This document shows positions 33,308 through 42,496 of a stretch of 64,000 nucleotides of DNA, piece by piece; the first letter of the stretch is position 1, and every line of letters begins with the position of its first letter. The translations under genes were made by a program, and so were the position numbers. The stretch is from Halalkaliarchaeum desulfuricum (GTDB taxonomy: Archaea > Halobacteriota > Halobacteria > Halobacteriales > Haloferacaceae), in NCBI RefSeq assembly GCF_002952775.1, contig NZ_CP025066.1, positions 1,860,001 through 1,924,000 of the forward strand. Reading direction: 5' to 3'. The notes under the pieces were generated by a model. The model was given only the letters and a program-made list of their open reading frames with translations. It did no database searches and was not told the DNA's origin.

Positions 33308-34114
33308 TCAAATCCAAGATTGCCCCTCTTCGACCGTGCTCTCGCCGAGTTTCGTGATCATTTTTCGCGGAAGGATCCGTACGGCCTGGGCACCGTACGT
33401 TGCAAACGTCGAGGGGAACACGATACGCTCACCGTTTTGCAGTCCGTCCCATCCCGCTTTCGCTACGGTTCGCGGATCGTTCGTGATCCCGTCCATCGTA
33501 TTGCTGTCATCGACGTTCCCTCGATCGGCGTATTCAGTTTCTACGACCCCGGGACACAGCGCCGTCACGGTTATCCCCTCGTCTTCGAGTTCGTGTGCGA
33601 CCGCACGGGAAAAGGACAACACGTACGACTTCGTCGCTGCATAGACTGCCTTCTTGGGGATCGGATACAGCGCCGCTAACGACGCAGTATTCAGTATGGC
33701 ACCGTCGCCGCGGGTGCTCATCTCCCGGCCGAAGAGCTTCGTGAGCTCCGTGAGTGTGACCGTATTCAGCTGCATCATTCCCTGTTCGGCCTCTCGGTCC
33801 GTCTCGAGAAAATCACCGTAATTCGGGATCCCCGCGTTGTTGACGAGCGTGTGTATCTCGAGGCCTTCATCCTGAACCGATTCGAACAACGTCTCGGCTG
33901 CGTTCTGAACTGCGAGATCCTGCGAGATCACCGTCGTTCGAACCCCGTGTTTCTTCTCCAGTTTATCCGCGAGTTCCCGGAGCCGTTCTTCGCGGCGGGC
34001 TGTGAGGACGACATCGTATCCGTCGCCGGCTGCGACGTCTGCGAGCTCCCACCCGATTCCACTCGACGCACCGGTCACAAGTGCCGTCCGAGACTGCGTG
34101 TCAGTTTCTGCCAT
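33308..34114 (-). CDS. SDR-family oxidoreductase (DltE/YqjQ type)
   Basis: A 268-residue classical short-chain dehydrogenase. TGASSGIGWELA (about 14-25) binds the cofactor, LTARREERL suggests NADP preference, NNAGIPNYGDFLET and LNTASLAALYPIPKKAVYAATKSYVLSFS give the catalytic Ser, Tyr (VYAATK) and Lys. The long C-terminal part with PRTVAKAGWDGLQNGERIVFP is typical of the DltE/YqjQ-type SDRs, with no proven substrate. MAETDTQSRTALVTG at 34114 is the proper start. It is convergent with the flavoprotein gene, 19 bp apart. Confidence 0.9.
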   Translation of the reverse strand: MAETDTQSRTALVTGASSGIGWELADVAAGDGYDVVLTARREERLRELADKLEKKHGVRTTVISQDLAVQNAAETLFESVQDEGLEIHTLVNNAGIPNYGDFLETDREAEQGMMQLNTVTLTELTKLFGREMSTRGDGAILNTASLAALYPIPKKAVYAATKSYVLSFSRAVAHELEDEGITVTALCPGVVETEYADRGNVDDSNTMDGITNDPRTVAKAGWDGLQNGERIVFPSTFATYGAQAVRILPRKMITKLGESTVEEGQSWI

Positions 34115-34275
34115 GGACGCTTCCAACTTTTGTAACTTAAAAGATCTTTTCCCCGGCCACGCCAGCGGGACGCCCATGGGCCACCGCGACCCGGTTGAAA
34201 CCACCGCTACCGGTATCTCAAACGGCCGTTTGTGCTATCGCTACTTTAAGTGGGTATTCGCCCCCATGGTCGACC

Positions 34276-35109
34276 ATGAGGCGCAGAGAACTGCTCGCGG
34301 CAGGCGGTACCGTTGCGGCAATCACACTTGCGGGCTGTGCCGGCACCAGCGCCGACGACGGCCCGAACGACGCCGACGGGACCGGCAACCCGTCGGTCGA
34401 GGACGTGGACGCAAGCGGCACCACCAGAACCGTGATCGTCACCAACTCCGGCGAGGTATCTGACGATCCTGACATGGCCGTGCTGCGGGCCGGTGTCGAG
34501 TCGCGGGCCGACACCGCTCCCGAGGCGCGCGACGAGATCGCGACAAAGGCCGAAGAGCTGATCGACGCGCTCGTCGCGTACGGCATCGACGAGGACGACA
34601 TCACCACCCGGCGATACTACATCCGCGACCGGCTCGACCGGCAGGCGATGGACGAGGACGGCGCCCGCCCCGGCGATCCCGACTTTGACGAAGAAGACTA
34701 CACCTACTACCAGGGAAGCCACGACTTCGAGATCGAGATCCACGACGTCGACGCCGTCGGTGAGGTGATCGACGTCGCGATCGACGCCGGCGCCGACGAT
34801 GTCGGGCGAGTGACGTACACGCTCTCGGACGACAAGCAGGCTGACCTCCGGGAGGAGGCGCTCCGTCAGGCGATCGAGGAAGCCCGGTCGGAGGCGGACA
34901 CGATCGCCGACGAGGTGGGGGCAGAGATCCTCGAGGCGACCGTCGTCGACGCGTCCGAGGGACGAGTCTCCCCGGTTCGACGCGACGCCATGATGGTCGC
35001 CGAGGCGCCAGAGCCGACGCCGGCACCCGACGAGGAGCCCGCTACCGGGATCGAAACCGGTGAGGTGACGGTCACCGCCGAGGTTCGGATCCAGTACGAG
35101 ATGGCCTAA
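34276..35109 (+). CDS. SIMPL (DUF541) domain lipoprotein
   Basis: A 277-residue secreted protein with RRRELLAAGGTVAAITLAGC at its start: twin-arginine signal followed by a lipobox with Cys about residue 21. The mature part is a SIMPL/DUF541 domain (about residues 50-277): MAVLRAGVESRADTAPEARDE, the DDITTRRYYIRD strand, and a C-terminal EVTVTAEVRIQYEM. Members are widespread envelope proteins of unclear function. ATG 34276 is used because the signal begins there. A GCTACTTTAAG element about 30 nt upstream could be its TATA box. Confidence 0.88.
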   Translation: MRRRELLAAGGTVAAITLAGCAGTSADDGPNDADGTGNPSVEDVDASGTTRTVIVTNSGEVSDDPDMAVLRAGVESRADTAPEARDEIATKAEELIDALVAYGIDEDDITTRRYYIRDRLDRQAMDEDGARPGDPDFDEEDYTYYQGSHDFEIEIHDVDAVGEVIDVAIDAGADDVGRVTYTLSDDKQADLREEALRQAIEEARSEADTIADEVGAEILEATVVDASEGRVSPVRRDAMMVAEAPEPTPAPDEEPATGIETGEVTVTAEVRIQYEMA

Positions 35110-35132
35110 CCCGGATTCGATCCGAAGCGCGG

Positions 35133-37178
35133 CTAGAACTTCTCGAGAAGTCCCTCGTAGAACGCCGCGTCCGACTCGCCGGCGAGCTTTTCGACGATCA
35201 GCTCCGGCGTCGACCGCGCGAGGTGGTTTCGGACTGGCGACCGCTCGACGACGAGTTCGCCGTCCTCCAGCCCGACCGCCTCGATCCCGTCGACGGCGAT
35301 CGAGAAGTCGGCTGCCTCCCGGATCTCCCGGGCCAGGTGAGAGACGAAGACGGCGGTCGCGTCCTGTCGATCGAGCTCCTCCAGGATGCCGGCGACGATC
35401 TTCGCGCTCGCGCCCGGTTCGGTGATGGATTCGAGTTCGTCGACGAGCACCAGCCGGCCGTCGGCGCCATCGGCGAGTTCGCCGAACTCCCGGAGCGTCG
35501 ATTCGAACGCCCCGGCGTCCAGCGTTCCCTGTGATTTGGCGTAGTAGTCGAGCCCGGAAAACCGGCGGAGTCGCGCCTCCTCGGCCGGCACCGGCAGCCC
35601 CATCTGTGCGAGGATCGTCAAAAGCGCCAGCAGATCCAGCGTCGAGGTCTTGCCGCCGGAGTTGACCCCCGAAAGCAGCGTTACTCCCGAGACGCCGTAG
35701 TCGACCGGCTCTACCGACTCGAAGGCGACGTCCAGCAGCGGGGATCGGCCACCGACCACCTCGATCCCGGGGGATTCCGCCGAGTCGGCGCCACGATCGC
35801 CGAGTTCGTCGTCGAGGAACGTCGGCATCGTGCAGTCGAACTCCCGGTAAAAGCGCGACACAGCCAGCTCGACGTCCAGCTCCAGCGCGTCGGCGACGAG
35901 CGTCTCGACGGGCTCGCGAAGCGCCGAGAGCTCGGCTGCAAGCTCCGACTTCAGCCGGGCGGCCCGCCGATCGCGCGCAGCCGAAAGCTCCGTACGGAGC
36001 CGGGAGACTGCCTCCTCGTTGCGCTCGACCGGGAACGTCGGCTCCCCGCCGAACACGCGTTCGGCAAGCTCCGGCTCGCCGTCCGACAGCGCCAGCGCAT
36101 CTGCGAGATGTTCCCGCGCCTTCCGGATCGCCTCCTCGTACTCCTCGTGGAGCTCCCGGGAGAGCAGCGAGTCCACGCGGGCGCCCTGCTCGACTAGCGA
36201 GAGGAAGTCGCGTCCCTCGATGGTGACGTCCCGCTCGCCGATGGCCGCCCGGAGATGGTCGTTGGCGACCGATTCGGCGGTGCCGACCGCCGCGTCGAGG
36301 TCGTCGACCGCCCGCGAAAGTCGATCGAGCTCCCCGTCGCCGACGACAGTACCGTCGTCGTCGACCTGCGAGAGCGCCCCGCGAAGCCGTTCGGGGTCGA
36401 CGGCCGGCTCGAGGTCGGCCGCCTCGTGGACCCGGAGGGCGGCCTGCAGCGCCCCCCGATTGTGCGCGAAGAAGGTCAGCAGCCGTTCGGGGACGATCTC
36501 TGCGGTCGTCTCGAGGTCCACGCTCCGGCCGTCCGACTCGGAACCGAGCTGAACGTCCGTCCGAACCTGCACGTCGCCGGCGACGTCCATCCCCGCGAAC
36601 GCCTCGTCGAGCACGATCACCGTCGAGTAGGACCGGGCCAGCTCCGCGACGTCCTGTCTGTCCTCGATCACCTCGATGGACAGCTCCGGGAACCGTCGCT
36701 GTGCGGCTGCGTACCGCTCTGCGTCGGCGGTCGCGAGACTCCGCTCGCGCACACGGACCGGCGAGGGTGTCTCCAGCGGCTGTACTCCCTCGAGCGCCGT
36801 CGAGATGGCCGGATCCGGCTCCCGTTTGATCGCCTGCCGGGTGAACTCCCGGACCTCCGAGATTCGGGAGGGAGCGACGCTCGGATAGAACGTCTCCAGA
36901 CGCTTTTCGGCATAGTCCGTCTCGGCTCGCTCTTTGAGCAACCCGAGCGCGTCCCGGTAGATCTCACGGGCGCGATCGGTCGCGAGAAAGCCCCCATCGT
37001 CGCCGTGCTGTCGCCGGATCGCACCGCGGGCGATCGCGGCGGCCCGCCCCTCCGAGATGCCGGGGGCGCGGGCGATCGCGGCGACGTCGCCCTCCCGGAG
37101 CGCACGCTCGGGGTCCTCGAGCTGTGAAAGCGCCGACGCGGTCTTCTCCCCGACGCCCGGCACGTCCTCGAGCTCCAT
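35133..37178 (-). CDS. MutS-like ATPase with N-terminal helix-hairpin-helix
   Basis: A 681-residue ABC-type DNA-repair-like ATPase. The N-terminus holds a helix-hairpin-helix pair (DVPGVGEKTASAL, about 4-16), then long helical core domains, and a C-terminal MutS-type ATPase with Walker A SGVNSGGKTSTLD (about residue 505), QMGLPVPAEEARL, Walker B VLVDELESI, and the FVSHLAREI switch histidine. Length and the HhH start place it in the haloarchaeal MutS-related group rather than canonical MutS1 (no mismatch-recognition domain with Phe-x-Glu). Role in repair or recombination is inferred. Confidence 0.85.
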   Translation of the reverse strand: MELEDVPGVGEKTASALSQLEDPERALREGDVAAIARAPGISEGRAAAIARGAIRRQHGDDGGFLATDRAREIYRDALGLLKERAETDYAEKRLETFYPSVAPSRISEVREFTRQAIKREPDPAISTALEGVQPLETPSPVRVRERSLATADAERYAAAQRRFPELSIEVIEDRQDVAELARSYSTVIVLDEAFAGMDVAGDVQVRTDVQLGSESDGRSVDLETTAEIVPERLLTFFAHNRGALQAALRVHEAADLEPAVDPERLRGALSQVDDDGTVVGDGELDRLSRAVDDLDAAVGTAESVANDHLRAAIGERDVTIEGRDFLSLVEQGARVDSLLSRELHEEYEEAIRKAREHLADALALSDGEPELAERVFGGEPTFPVERNEEAVSRLRTELSAARDRRAARLKSELAAELSALREPVETLVADALELDVELAVSRFYREFDCTMPTFLDDELGDRGADSAESPGIEVVGGRSPLLDVAFESVEPVDYGVSGVTLLSGVNSGGKTSTLDLLALLTILAQMGLPVPAEEARLRRFSGLDYYAKSQGTLDAGAFESTLREFGELADGADGRLVLVDELESITEPGASAKIVAGILEELDRQDATAVFVSHLAREIREAADFSIAVDGIEAVGLEDGELVVERSPVRNHLARSTPELIVEKLAGESDAAFYEGLLEKF

Positions 37179-37288
37179 CTATCCCCCCGTTACCGCGGGC
37201 ACCGACAAAAGGATGCGGGTGGCCGGTCCGGAGCCCGCCCCGGCCGGTCGTGGCACAGTTTTTTGCCGGCTCCCGCCGACCCACGACT

Positions 37289-37600
37289 GTGAACTGGGGG
37301 ATCCTGCTCGCCGGACTGGTCGCTGCCGCACTACTCTCGGCTGTCGTCTACTACGATGCGCGCTCCGTCCCCGTTTCTCGACCGCGACTCCTCGCTTCGG
37401 TGGTCTTCGCGAGCCTCGGCGGAGCAGCCACGCTGGCTGCGGTCTTTCCGGAGATCCCGCCGGCCGGGCTGCTGGTGGTCGCCATGATCGGCCCCGCAGT
37501 GTACCTCTTCGAGCGGGAGGACGCCCGCCGCGGGGAGGAAACGCTCGATCCGCACAGCCTCCCGAGCGGCGGTAACGACGAAGAGCGAAAAAAGAAGTGA
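37289..37600 (+). CDS. Small membrane protein
   Basis: A 103-residue protein with three hydrophobic segments (about residues 3-20, 33-50 and 55-72) and a highly charged C-terminus ending EERKKK. I do not recognise a characterised family; small halophile-specific membrane proteins of this shape are common. GTG 37289 is used since it opens directly on the first membrane segment. It is divergent from the MutS-like gene and convergent with nosL. Confidence 0.6.
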   Translation: MNWGILLAGLVAAALLSAVVYYDARSVPVSRPRLLASVVFASLGGAATLAAVFPEIPPAGLLVVAMIGPAVYLFEREDARRGEETLDPHSLPSGGNDEERKKK

Positions 37601-37609
37601 ATCACCGGA

Positions 37610-38188
37610 TCAAACCCCCGCGAGCAACTCGCGGGTGACCTCCGCGTGGGAAACGATTTCTCCGCCGTAGTCGGCCGCGAACGCCTCCGCGTCGTCGGCG
37701 TCGGAAAACGGTATCAACGCGGTTCCCATCGCGCCTTCGACGTCGCTGCCGGCGACGAGAACGAGCCCGTCGGCGTCGGCGAACGCGTCCGCCGCGAGGT
37801 GTGCGGTGATGACGAGCGAGTCCCCCTCGCCTTCGACCCCGTAGTCGACGGCGGAGTAGTCGGTCAGGTACGTCACCTGTGTCGTCTCACCTCGATCCTC
37901 CATGTCGAACTCGTAGTTGTACGTGCACTTGCTGCTGCAGAACCACGCCGGACCGTCCCGTCCCTCCGGGAGATCCCCCTCGAAGTACGTCTGCCCGGCC
38001 GGACCGGGGTGCTCGCTGATCACCATCCCACACTGGTCGCAGTGCTGATCGCCGTCGAGTGCGATCGGCTCCGGGATCTCCGAGCCGAGACAGCCGGCGA
38101 GTCCGACCGTCGAGAGCGTGACTGTTGTGGCCGTCCCCGACAGGAGCCGACGTCGGGTGAGATCCGTCGCGAAACAGTGGTCCGTCAT
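37610..38188 (-). CDS. nosL: NosL-family lipoprotein
   Basis: A 192-residue NosL-like protein, a copper-binding accessory factor for nitrous-oxide reductase in denitrifiers. It starts with a twin-arginine signal (LTRRRLLSG) and lipobox LAGC (Cys about 33). The copper motif CDQCGMVISEHPGPAG is at about residues 50-65, followed by FCSSKCTYNYEF. There is no nosZ or nosD nearby, so its target here is unknown. The gene is followed by no clear operon partner. Confidence 0.85.
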   Translation of the reverse strand: MTDHCFATDLTRRRLLSGTATTVTLSTVGLAGCLGSEIPEPIALDGDQHCDQCGMVISEHPGPAGQTYFEGDLPEGRDGPAWFCSSKCTYNYEFDMEDRGETTQVTYLTDYSAVDYGVEGEGDSLVITAHLAADAFADADGLVLVAGSDVEGAMGTALIPFSDADDAEAFAADYGGEIVSHAEVTRELLAGV

Positions 38189-38274
38189 GTAGCAACGTAG
38201 GCGAGGCGACGAATTAGGCCGTCTGGTACGACCGACGAAACGCGCCGGCCGTATCCTCGCGACTCACGTCCCGA

Positions 38275-39549
38275 TCACACTTCGAGCGTTCGAGCGAACG
38301 CCCAGGGGAGACGCGCGTAAATCTCCGCGTTGGCCTGCAGCGCCTCGATGGTGGTGTACTCGTCGACGGCGTGGACGGTGTCGGTACCGAGCGCGAACTC
38401 GACGGTCGGAATGCCTGCGTTTCGCAGCTTCTTGGCGTCGCCGCCGCCCGTCGCGCTCCGGCGATAGATGTGTTCGCCTGTGACCTCGCCGGCGACGGTT
38501 GCGACTGCCTCGACGATCGGTGCGTCGATCGGCTCTGCGGTCCCGACCGACCAGCTGGTGTCGGCAATCGTGACGCCTTCGACGTCGTCGATACACTCCC
38601 GGATGTACGCGAGGATCCGGGGGGTGTCGACCCGCGCAGTCACCCTGACGTCGAGTCGGGCCCGGGCGAACTGCGGCACACTGTTTACGGCTTCGCCCCC
38701 CTCGATCGTTCCTAGATTGACCGTCGGTCGAGTGAAAAGCTCCCGTGCGGCTTCCTCGCCCATCACCGGGGCGTAGTAATCGACCGACTCCTCGACGATC
38801 GATTCGATCGCGGGATCGAGATCGAACGTCCGGGCGGGAAGCCGAGCCCGGAGGCGCTCGATCGCGGTCCACAGCCTGTCGATCGCGTTTTTCCCCAGCA
38901 TCGGACGGGAGCCGTGGGCGGATTCGCCGGTCGCCGAAAGCGTCAGCCAGATACTCCCCCTGTCGGCGACCGTGACCGAGTGATTGCCGCGCTCGCAGGT
39001 CGTCTCGCCGATTACGCAGGCATCGGCGTCCAGTTGACCCGATTCCAGGAGCGCCTTCAGCCCCGCACCGCCCGTCTCCTCGTCGCTGACGGTCGCAAAC
39101 GACAGCGTCACCGGTGGGGTGGTCCCCGTTTCCGCGAACGCCCGGGCGGCGACCAGCATCGACGCGAGCGGTCCCTTCATGTCTGTCGCGCCGCGGCCGT
39201 ACAGCCGTGTTTCATTGTCGCCGTTTTTCGAGACCCCGACGCGCTCCCCGAGGGGATCGTACGTCCACGCTTCGCGGTCGAACGGGACGGTGTCCACGTG
39301 GCCGTTGTAACACAGCGTTCGGTCGGTCTCGCCGGGAAGCGTCGCGAGCAGATTCGGCTTTGCCGGGTCGACGGCGTGCCGCTCGACGTCGAACCCCCAT
39401 TCGACGAACCAGCCCTCGAGGGTGTCCACGAGCCCCCGGGTTTCTCCCGGCGGGTTCTGCGTGTCGACCGACAGGAGTTCCATCGCGAGATCCGCGAGCT
39501 GTTCGTTGCTCTCGCGGACGAACGCGATCGGCTCCGGGACGCGGGACAT
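38275..39549 (-). CDS. M20-family metallopeptidase (ArgE/DapE-like)
   Basis: A 424-residue di-zinc amidohydrolase. NGHVDTVP (His/Asp, about residues 82-89), GRGATDMKGPLASML (about 118-132), and FATVSDEETGG (Glu-Glu, about 151-161) are zinc/catalytic motifs, and the dimerisation domain follows from VADRGSIWL. Family members include succinyl-diaminopimelate desuccinylase, acetylornithine deacetylase and carboxypeptidases; substrate is not settled. The C-terminal RSATGGGDAKKLRNAGIPTVEFALG is canonical. It is a single minus-strand gene. Confidence 0.88.
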   Translation of the reverse strand: MSRVPEPIAFVRESNEQLADLAMELLSVDTQNPPGETRGLVDTLEGWFVEWGFDVERHAVDPAKPNLLATLPGETDRTLCYNGHVDTVPFDREAWTYDPLGERVGVSKNGDNETRLYGRGATDMKGPLASMLVAARAFAETGTTPPVTLSFATVSDEETGGAGLKALLESGQLDADACVIGETTCERGNHSVTVADRGSIWLTLSATGESAHGSRPMLGKNAIDRLWTAIERLRARLPARTFDLDPAIESIVEESVDYYAPVMGEEAARELFTRPTVNLGTIEGGEAVNSVPQFARARLDVRVTARVDTPRILAYIRECIDDVEGVTIADTSWSVGTAEPIDAPIVEAVATVAGEVTGEHIYRRSATGGGDAKKLRNAGIPTVEFALGTDTVHAVDEYTTIEALQANAEIYARLPWAFARTLEV

Positions 39550-39667
39550 GTCTCTCTGCCGTAGCTACGCCGGATTCAGTTAAAAGTGTGTGGTTGGCAC
39601 AAAACTACAAAAACACGACGATTCGTCGACGGAGTCTCGGGTGGACGGGGGAGAGAAGCGCGCCGAG

Positions 39668-40153
39668 CTAATCGTCCGCACTCGCGGGCGTGCCGACGGT
39701 CGCGCGCTGGCTCCGCCAGACGCCTTGAAGATACGCGCCGACGAACATGCCGGCGATCGCCCACAGGATCGGCCAGTTGCCGATGCCGACGCTGGCGTAG
39801 GCGGCGCCGGGACAGATGCCGGACAGTCCCCAGCCGACGCCGAAGATCGAGCCGCCGACGAGCACGCTCCGGTCGAACGGCTTGAGCCGCCGGCCGTAGC
39901 CATCGCCGGTCAGCGGCGCCCGATCGCGGAGACGAGGGACGACCCAGAACGTCACGCCGGTGACGATCGCGGCGCCGAACATCACGAACAGCAGCCCGAA
40001 GTCGGTGAACTGCAGGAAGTCGAGGACGACCTCGGGTCGTGCCATGTGGCTGAATCCGAGGCCGAACCCGAACAGCAGTCCCCCGACGAAGATCAGGGGC
40101 ATGAACAGCGGGTGTCGTCCGGACCCGCTGTCGGGGGCGATCCCGGCGCTCAT
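39668..40153 (-). CDS. YeeE/YedE-family membrane protein, second half
   Basis: A 161-residue protein with four to five hydrophobic helices. FVGGLLFGFGLGFSHMARPEVVLDF and VGGSIFGVGWGLSGICPGAAYASVG (about 115-137, with the conserved Cys) are YeeE/YedE (DUF395, sulfur-transport) motifs. In bacteria one long protein holds both halves; here each half is a separate gene. The start overlaps the stop of the first half by 4 nt. YeeE was shown to take up thiosulfate, but substrate here is inferred only. Operon order: rhodanese-MBL, first half, second half. Confidence 0.85.
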   Translation of the reverse strand: MSAGIAPDSGSGRHPLFMPLIFVGGLLFGFGLGFSHMARPEVVLDFLQFTDFGLLFVMFGAAIVTGVTFWVVPRLRDRAPLTGDGYGRRLKPFDRSVLVGGSIFGVGWGLSGICPGAAYASVGIGNWPILWAIAGMFVGAYLQGVWRSQRATVGTPASADD

Positions 40154-40665
40154 GGCGTCACCCCCAGCGCTGCGACGAGTTGGGCCGTTCCGATCGCGAC
40201 GATCAGGAACGTCGCGACGCCGACCAGCGAGGTCTTCGACCGCGAGCCGACGCCACAGACGCCGTGCCCGGAGGTACAGCCCTTGCCGATTCGGGTGCCG
40301 ATGCCCACGAGGATCCCGCCGAAGAACAGCCGCCACGGCTGGACGTCGGTCGTCCACGCGCCGCCCTGATAGACGACGGCGTAGACGACCGCCCCGAGCA
40401 GGATCCCTGCGGTGAAGACCAGCCGCCAGTCGCGGGAGGGACGGTACTCCTGGAACCGGGACTGGTCCGAGACGTACGACAGCGTCGACTCGAGGAACGT
40501 GCTCGCGCCGGGGATCAGGCTTGTGCCCAGATAGATCACCACGACGCCCAGGCCGACGAACAGGCCACCGATGGCGTACCGGCTGATCCCGTGGGGGAAC
40601 AGCGCATCGTAGGAGACCCCTCCGAGAAGCGCCCAGACCAGCGTCCCGAGCGGTTCGATTCCCAT
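40150..40665 (-). CDS. YeeE/YedE-family membrane protein, first half
   Basis: A 171-residue partner of the next gene with the conserved FFGGILVGIGTRIGKGCTSGHGVCG motif (about residues 115-138): Cys in GCTSGHG is the sulfur-binding position of the family. About five membrane segments. It lies 13 nt after the rhodanese-MBL gene and overlaps the second half, so the two polypeptides probably form one channel. GTG 40668 is an alternative start. The two halves are each complete, so this is a natural split, not a broken gene. Confidence 0.87.
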   Translation of the reverse strand: MGIEPLGTLVWALLGGVSYDALFPHGISRYAIGGLFVGLGVVVIYLGTSLIPGASTFLESTLSYVSDQSRFQEYRPSRDWRLVFTAGILLGAVVYAVVYQGGAWTTDVQPWRLFFGGILVGIGTRIGKGCTSGHGVCGVGSRSKTSLVGVATFLIVAIGTAQLVAALGVTP

Positions 40666-40678
40666 CACTGTCCTGCGA

Positions 40679-41878
40679 TCAGTCCCCGGTCAGCGCGTCC
40701 TGGCTGGCCGCACAGTTGTTCGGGCCGAGCTCGAGGGTGAACGCCTCGTCGTCGTCGACCGACTGTTGGCCGAGGTTGGTCGCGATGATGTCCTCGTAGT
40801 TGGCCGGGCGCGGGGGCATGTCCGCGAGCACGATCTCGACGAACTCATCCTCGTCGACCGAAAGCGCGTCCATGGTCTCGACCAGTTCGCCGATCGGCGC
40901 CGTGTAGGTTCCGTCCGCGGCGGGCTCGGCGGCGTCGCTGAAGTGGGCGCCGCCGATCAAGACGTCGTCGGGAAGCGTCAGTACCCGCTCCTGGAGCGAC
41001 TCGTACAGCTGGCGGGCCGCGTCGGGGGCCCCCTCGTCTCCCTCCTCGAGGTCCGGTCGCGCGACGCTTTCGACGAACAGCCCATCGCCCGTCGCGAGCA
41101 GGCTCCCGCCGATCAGGTAGGAGGTCATTCCCGTCGTGTGACCGGGCGTGAACACCGTCTCTATCGTGGCGTCGCCGACCTGGAACTCGTCGCCGTCGGC
41201 CGCCTGCGTCAGTTCGTCGGCGTAGGTGACACCGCGGTCGACTGCGGCCGCCGGGATGACTCCCTCGACTCCCTCGTCGTCGAGATCCCGGACCCCGGAG
41301 ATGTGGTCCGCGTGAATGTGGGTGTCGATCGCGTACTTCAGGTCGACGCCGAGCTCCGCTGCGTCCTCGAGATACCGGTCGGTAAACGCCCGGAGCGGGT
41401 CGACGATCGCGGCTTCGCCGTCGTCGTACACGAGGTACCCGAGACAGCCGCTGGAGGGACGCTGATACTGCAGGAGCGTCCCCGGTCCGTCGTAGCGTTC
41501 GACCTCGACGGCCTCGTAGATCGACGCCCAGCCGTTCATCCCCTCCTCGAGATGGTCCACGTCGTAGCCGCGCTCGATGAGCGTGCCGGCCACGTAGTCG
41601 CTCGCCCCGCCCTTCGCACAGAGGACAGTGATCTCCTCGTCGTCGGGAATCTGCTCGAGGACCGACTCGTCGATCTCGTCGTCCAGGAACTCGTAGTAGG
41701 GTATGTTGATGCTTTCGACGTTCTCTCCGTCGATGCGCCACTCCTCGTAATCGCTTTCCATCCGCGTATCGAGGAGCGTGACGGGTTCGCCCGCGTCGAT
41801 CTGCTCCTTCAGCGCTTCAGGGGTTATCGACTCCACCGGAACGTCCGGAGTTGGGAAGTCCATCTCGTCCATGTACAT
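40679..41878 (-). CDS. Rhodanese-metallo-beta-lactamase fusion protein
   Basis: A 399-residue protein that joins an N-terminal rhodanese domain (about residues 15-115; persulfide cysteine in VLCAKGGASDYVAG, about Cys86) to a C-terminal metallo-beta-lactamase domain (THIHADHISG, about residue 190, and FTPGHTTGM). This architecture resembles persulfide dioxygenase/rhodanese fusions that process sulfane sulfur, though domain order here is rhodanese first. Possible starts are 41878, 41872 and 41863. It heads the YeeE operon and is divergent from tusA-dsrE2 across a 359-bp region. Confidence 0.88.
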   Translation of the reverse strand: MYMDEMDFPTPDVPVESITPEALKEQIDAGEPVTLLDTRMESDYEEWRIDGENVESINIPYYEFLDDEIDESVLEQIPDDEEITVLCAKGGASDYVAGTLIERGYDVDHLEEGMNGWASIYEAVEVERYDGPGTLLQYQRPSSGCLGYLVYDDGEAAIVDPLRAFTDRYLEDAAELGVDLKYAIDTHIHADHISGVRDLDDEGVEGVIPAAAVDRGVTYADELTQAADGDEFQVGDATIETVFTPGHTTGMTSYLIGGSLLATGDGLFVESVARPDLEEGDEGAPDAARQLYESLQERVLTLPDDVLIGGAHFSDAAEPAADGTYTAPIGELVETMDALSVDEDEFVEIVLADMPPRPANYEDIIATNLGQQSVDDDEAFTLELGPNNCAASQDALTGD

Positions 41879-42237
41879 CTGCTAGTACCGGATGCGTCCC
41901 CATAAAACTTTGTATAGTAATTCCTATTTAGCACAATATTAGTGGGTGGGGTGTCGCCCGGAATTAATACCTGATTGCGCGCTCGACGCGCGGATGTGGT
42001 AACTTATAAAAAAGTTATTAAAATATGGAGAGAGCAGACTAACCTTTGAGCGGAGGTTTTTTAAATAGAACTTCCGTCGGAATCCGTCCACCGCCCCGCC
42101 GATCGAGACAGCTGCATCCTTTTAAGTATCTTCGTAAAATGGGTTGTATTTCCGGGGCGCAGTATTGTATATACAACACAATCTTTTTAACAACCCGGCC
42201 TGTATTGTGGGATAGACCCAACACGGGTAGACGAACT
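41879..42237. promoter_or_regulatory. Divergent control region of the sulfur-trafficking genes
   Basis: This 359-bp AT-rich interval separates the rhodanese-MBL operon (minus) from tusA-dsrE2 (plus). I see no gene. It holds a perfect 12-bp palindrome TTGTATATACAA at 42165-42176, TTGTATT-like words at 42144 and around 42200, an AACTTATAAAAAAGTT partial palindrome near 42000-42016, a GCGCG/CGCGC hairpin near 41977, and several TATA-like stretches. A shared redox-responsive operator is plausible but unproven. Confidence 0.5.
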
Positions 42238-42495
42238 ATGAGCACGGATTACACAGTCACGGAGACGCTCGACGTAAAAGGACTCAACTGCCCAATGCCT
42301 GTCGTGAAGGCGAAGCAGGCGACCGACGACCTCGACACCGGTGAGGTGCTCGAGATCGTCGCCACGGATTCGGGAAGCATGAGCGACATCGACGGCTGGG
42401 CCGGCGGAACCGACGGGGTCGAGCTGCTCGAACAGGAAGAACGCAACGAGGACGGGGAGACGTTGTACGTCCACTTCGTCCGGAAGACCCAGTAA
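42238..42495 (+). CDS. tusA: TusA-type sulfurtransferase
   Basis: An 85-residue sulfur carrier with the TusA signature LDVKGLNCPMPVVKAKQA; the Cys in CPMP (about residue 18) carries persulfide sulfur. Beta-alpha-beta fold with C-terminal YVHFVRKTQ. ATG 42238 is chosen by family length; an upstream frame extends but is not conserved. The gene is followed after 1 nt by dsrE2, a well-known sulfane-sulfur pairing (TusA-DsrE). It probably receives sulfur from the neighbouring rhodanese or YeeE. Another TusA-like gene lies at 53320. Confidence 0.92.
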   Translation: MSTDYTVTETLDVKGLNCPMPVVKAKQATDDLDTGEVLEIVATDSGSMSDIDGWAGGTDGVELLEQEERNEDGETLYVHFVRKTQ

Positions 42496-42496
42496 A

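Noticed and set aside
39668-40665. Frameshifted YeeE/YedE gene
   Set aside because: Each half is complete with its own start, a 4-nt overlap and conserved motifs, so it is a natural two-gene form.
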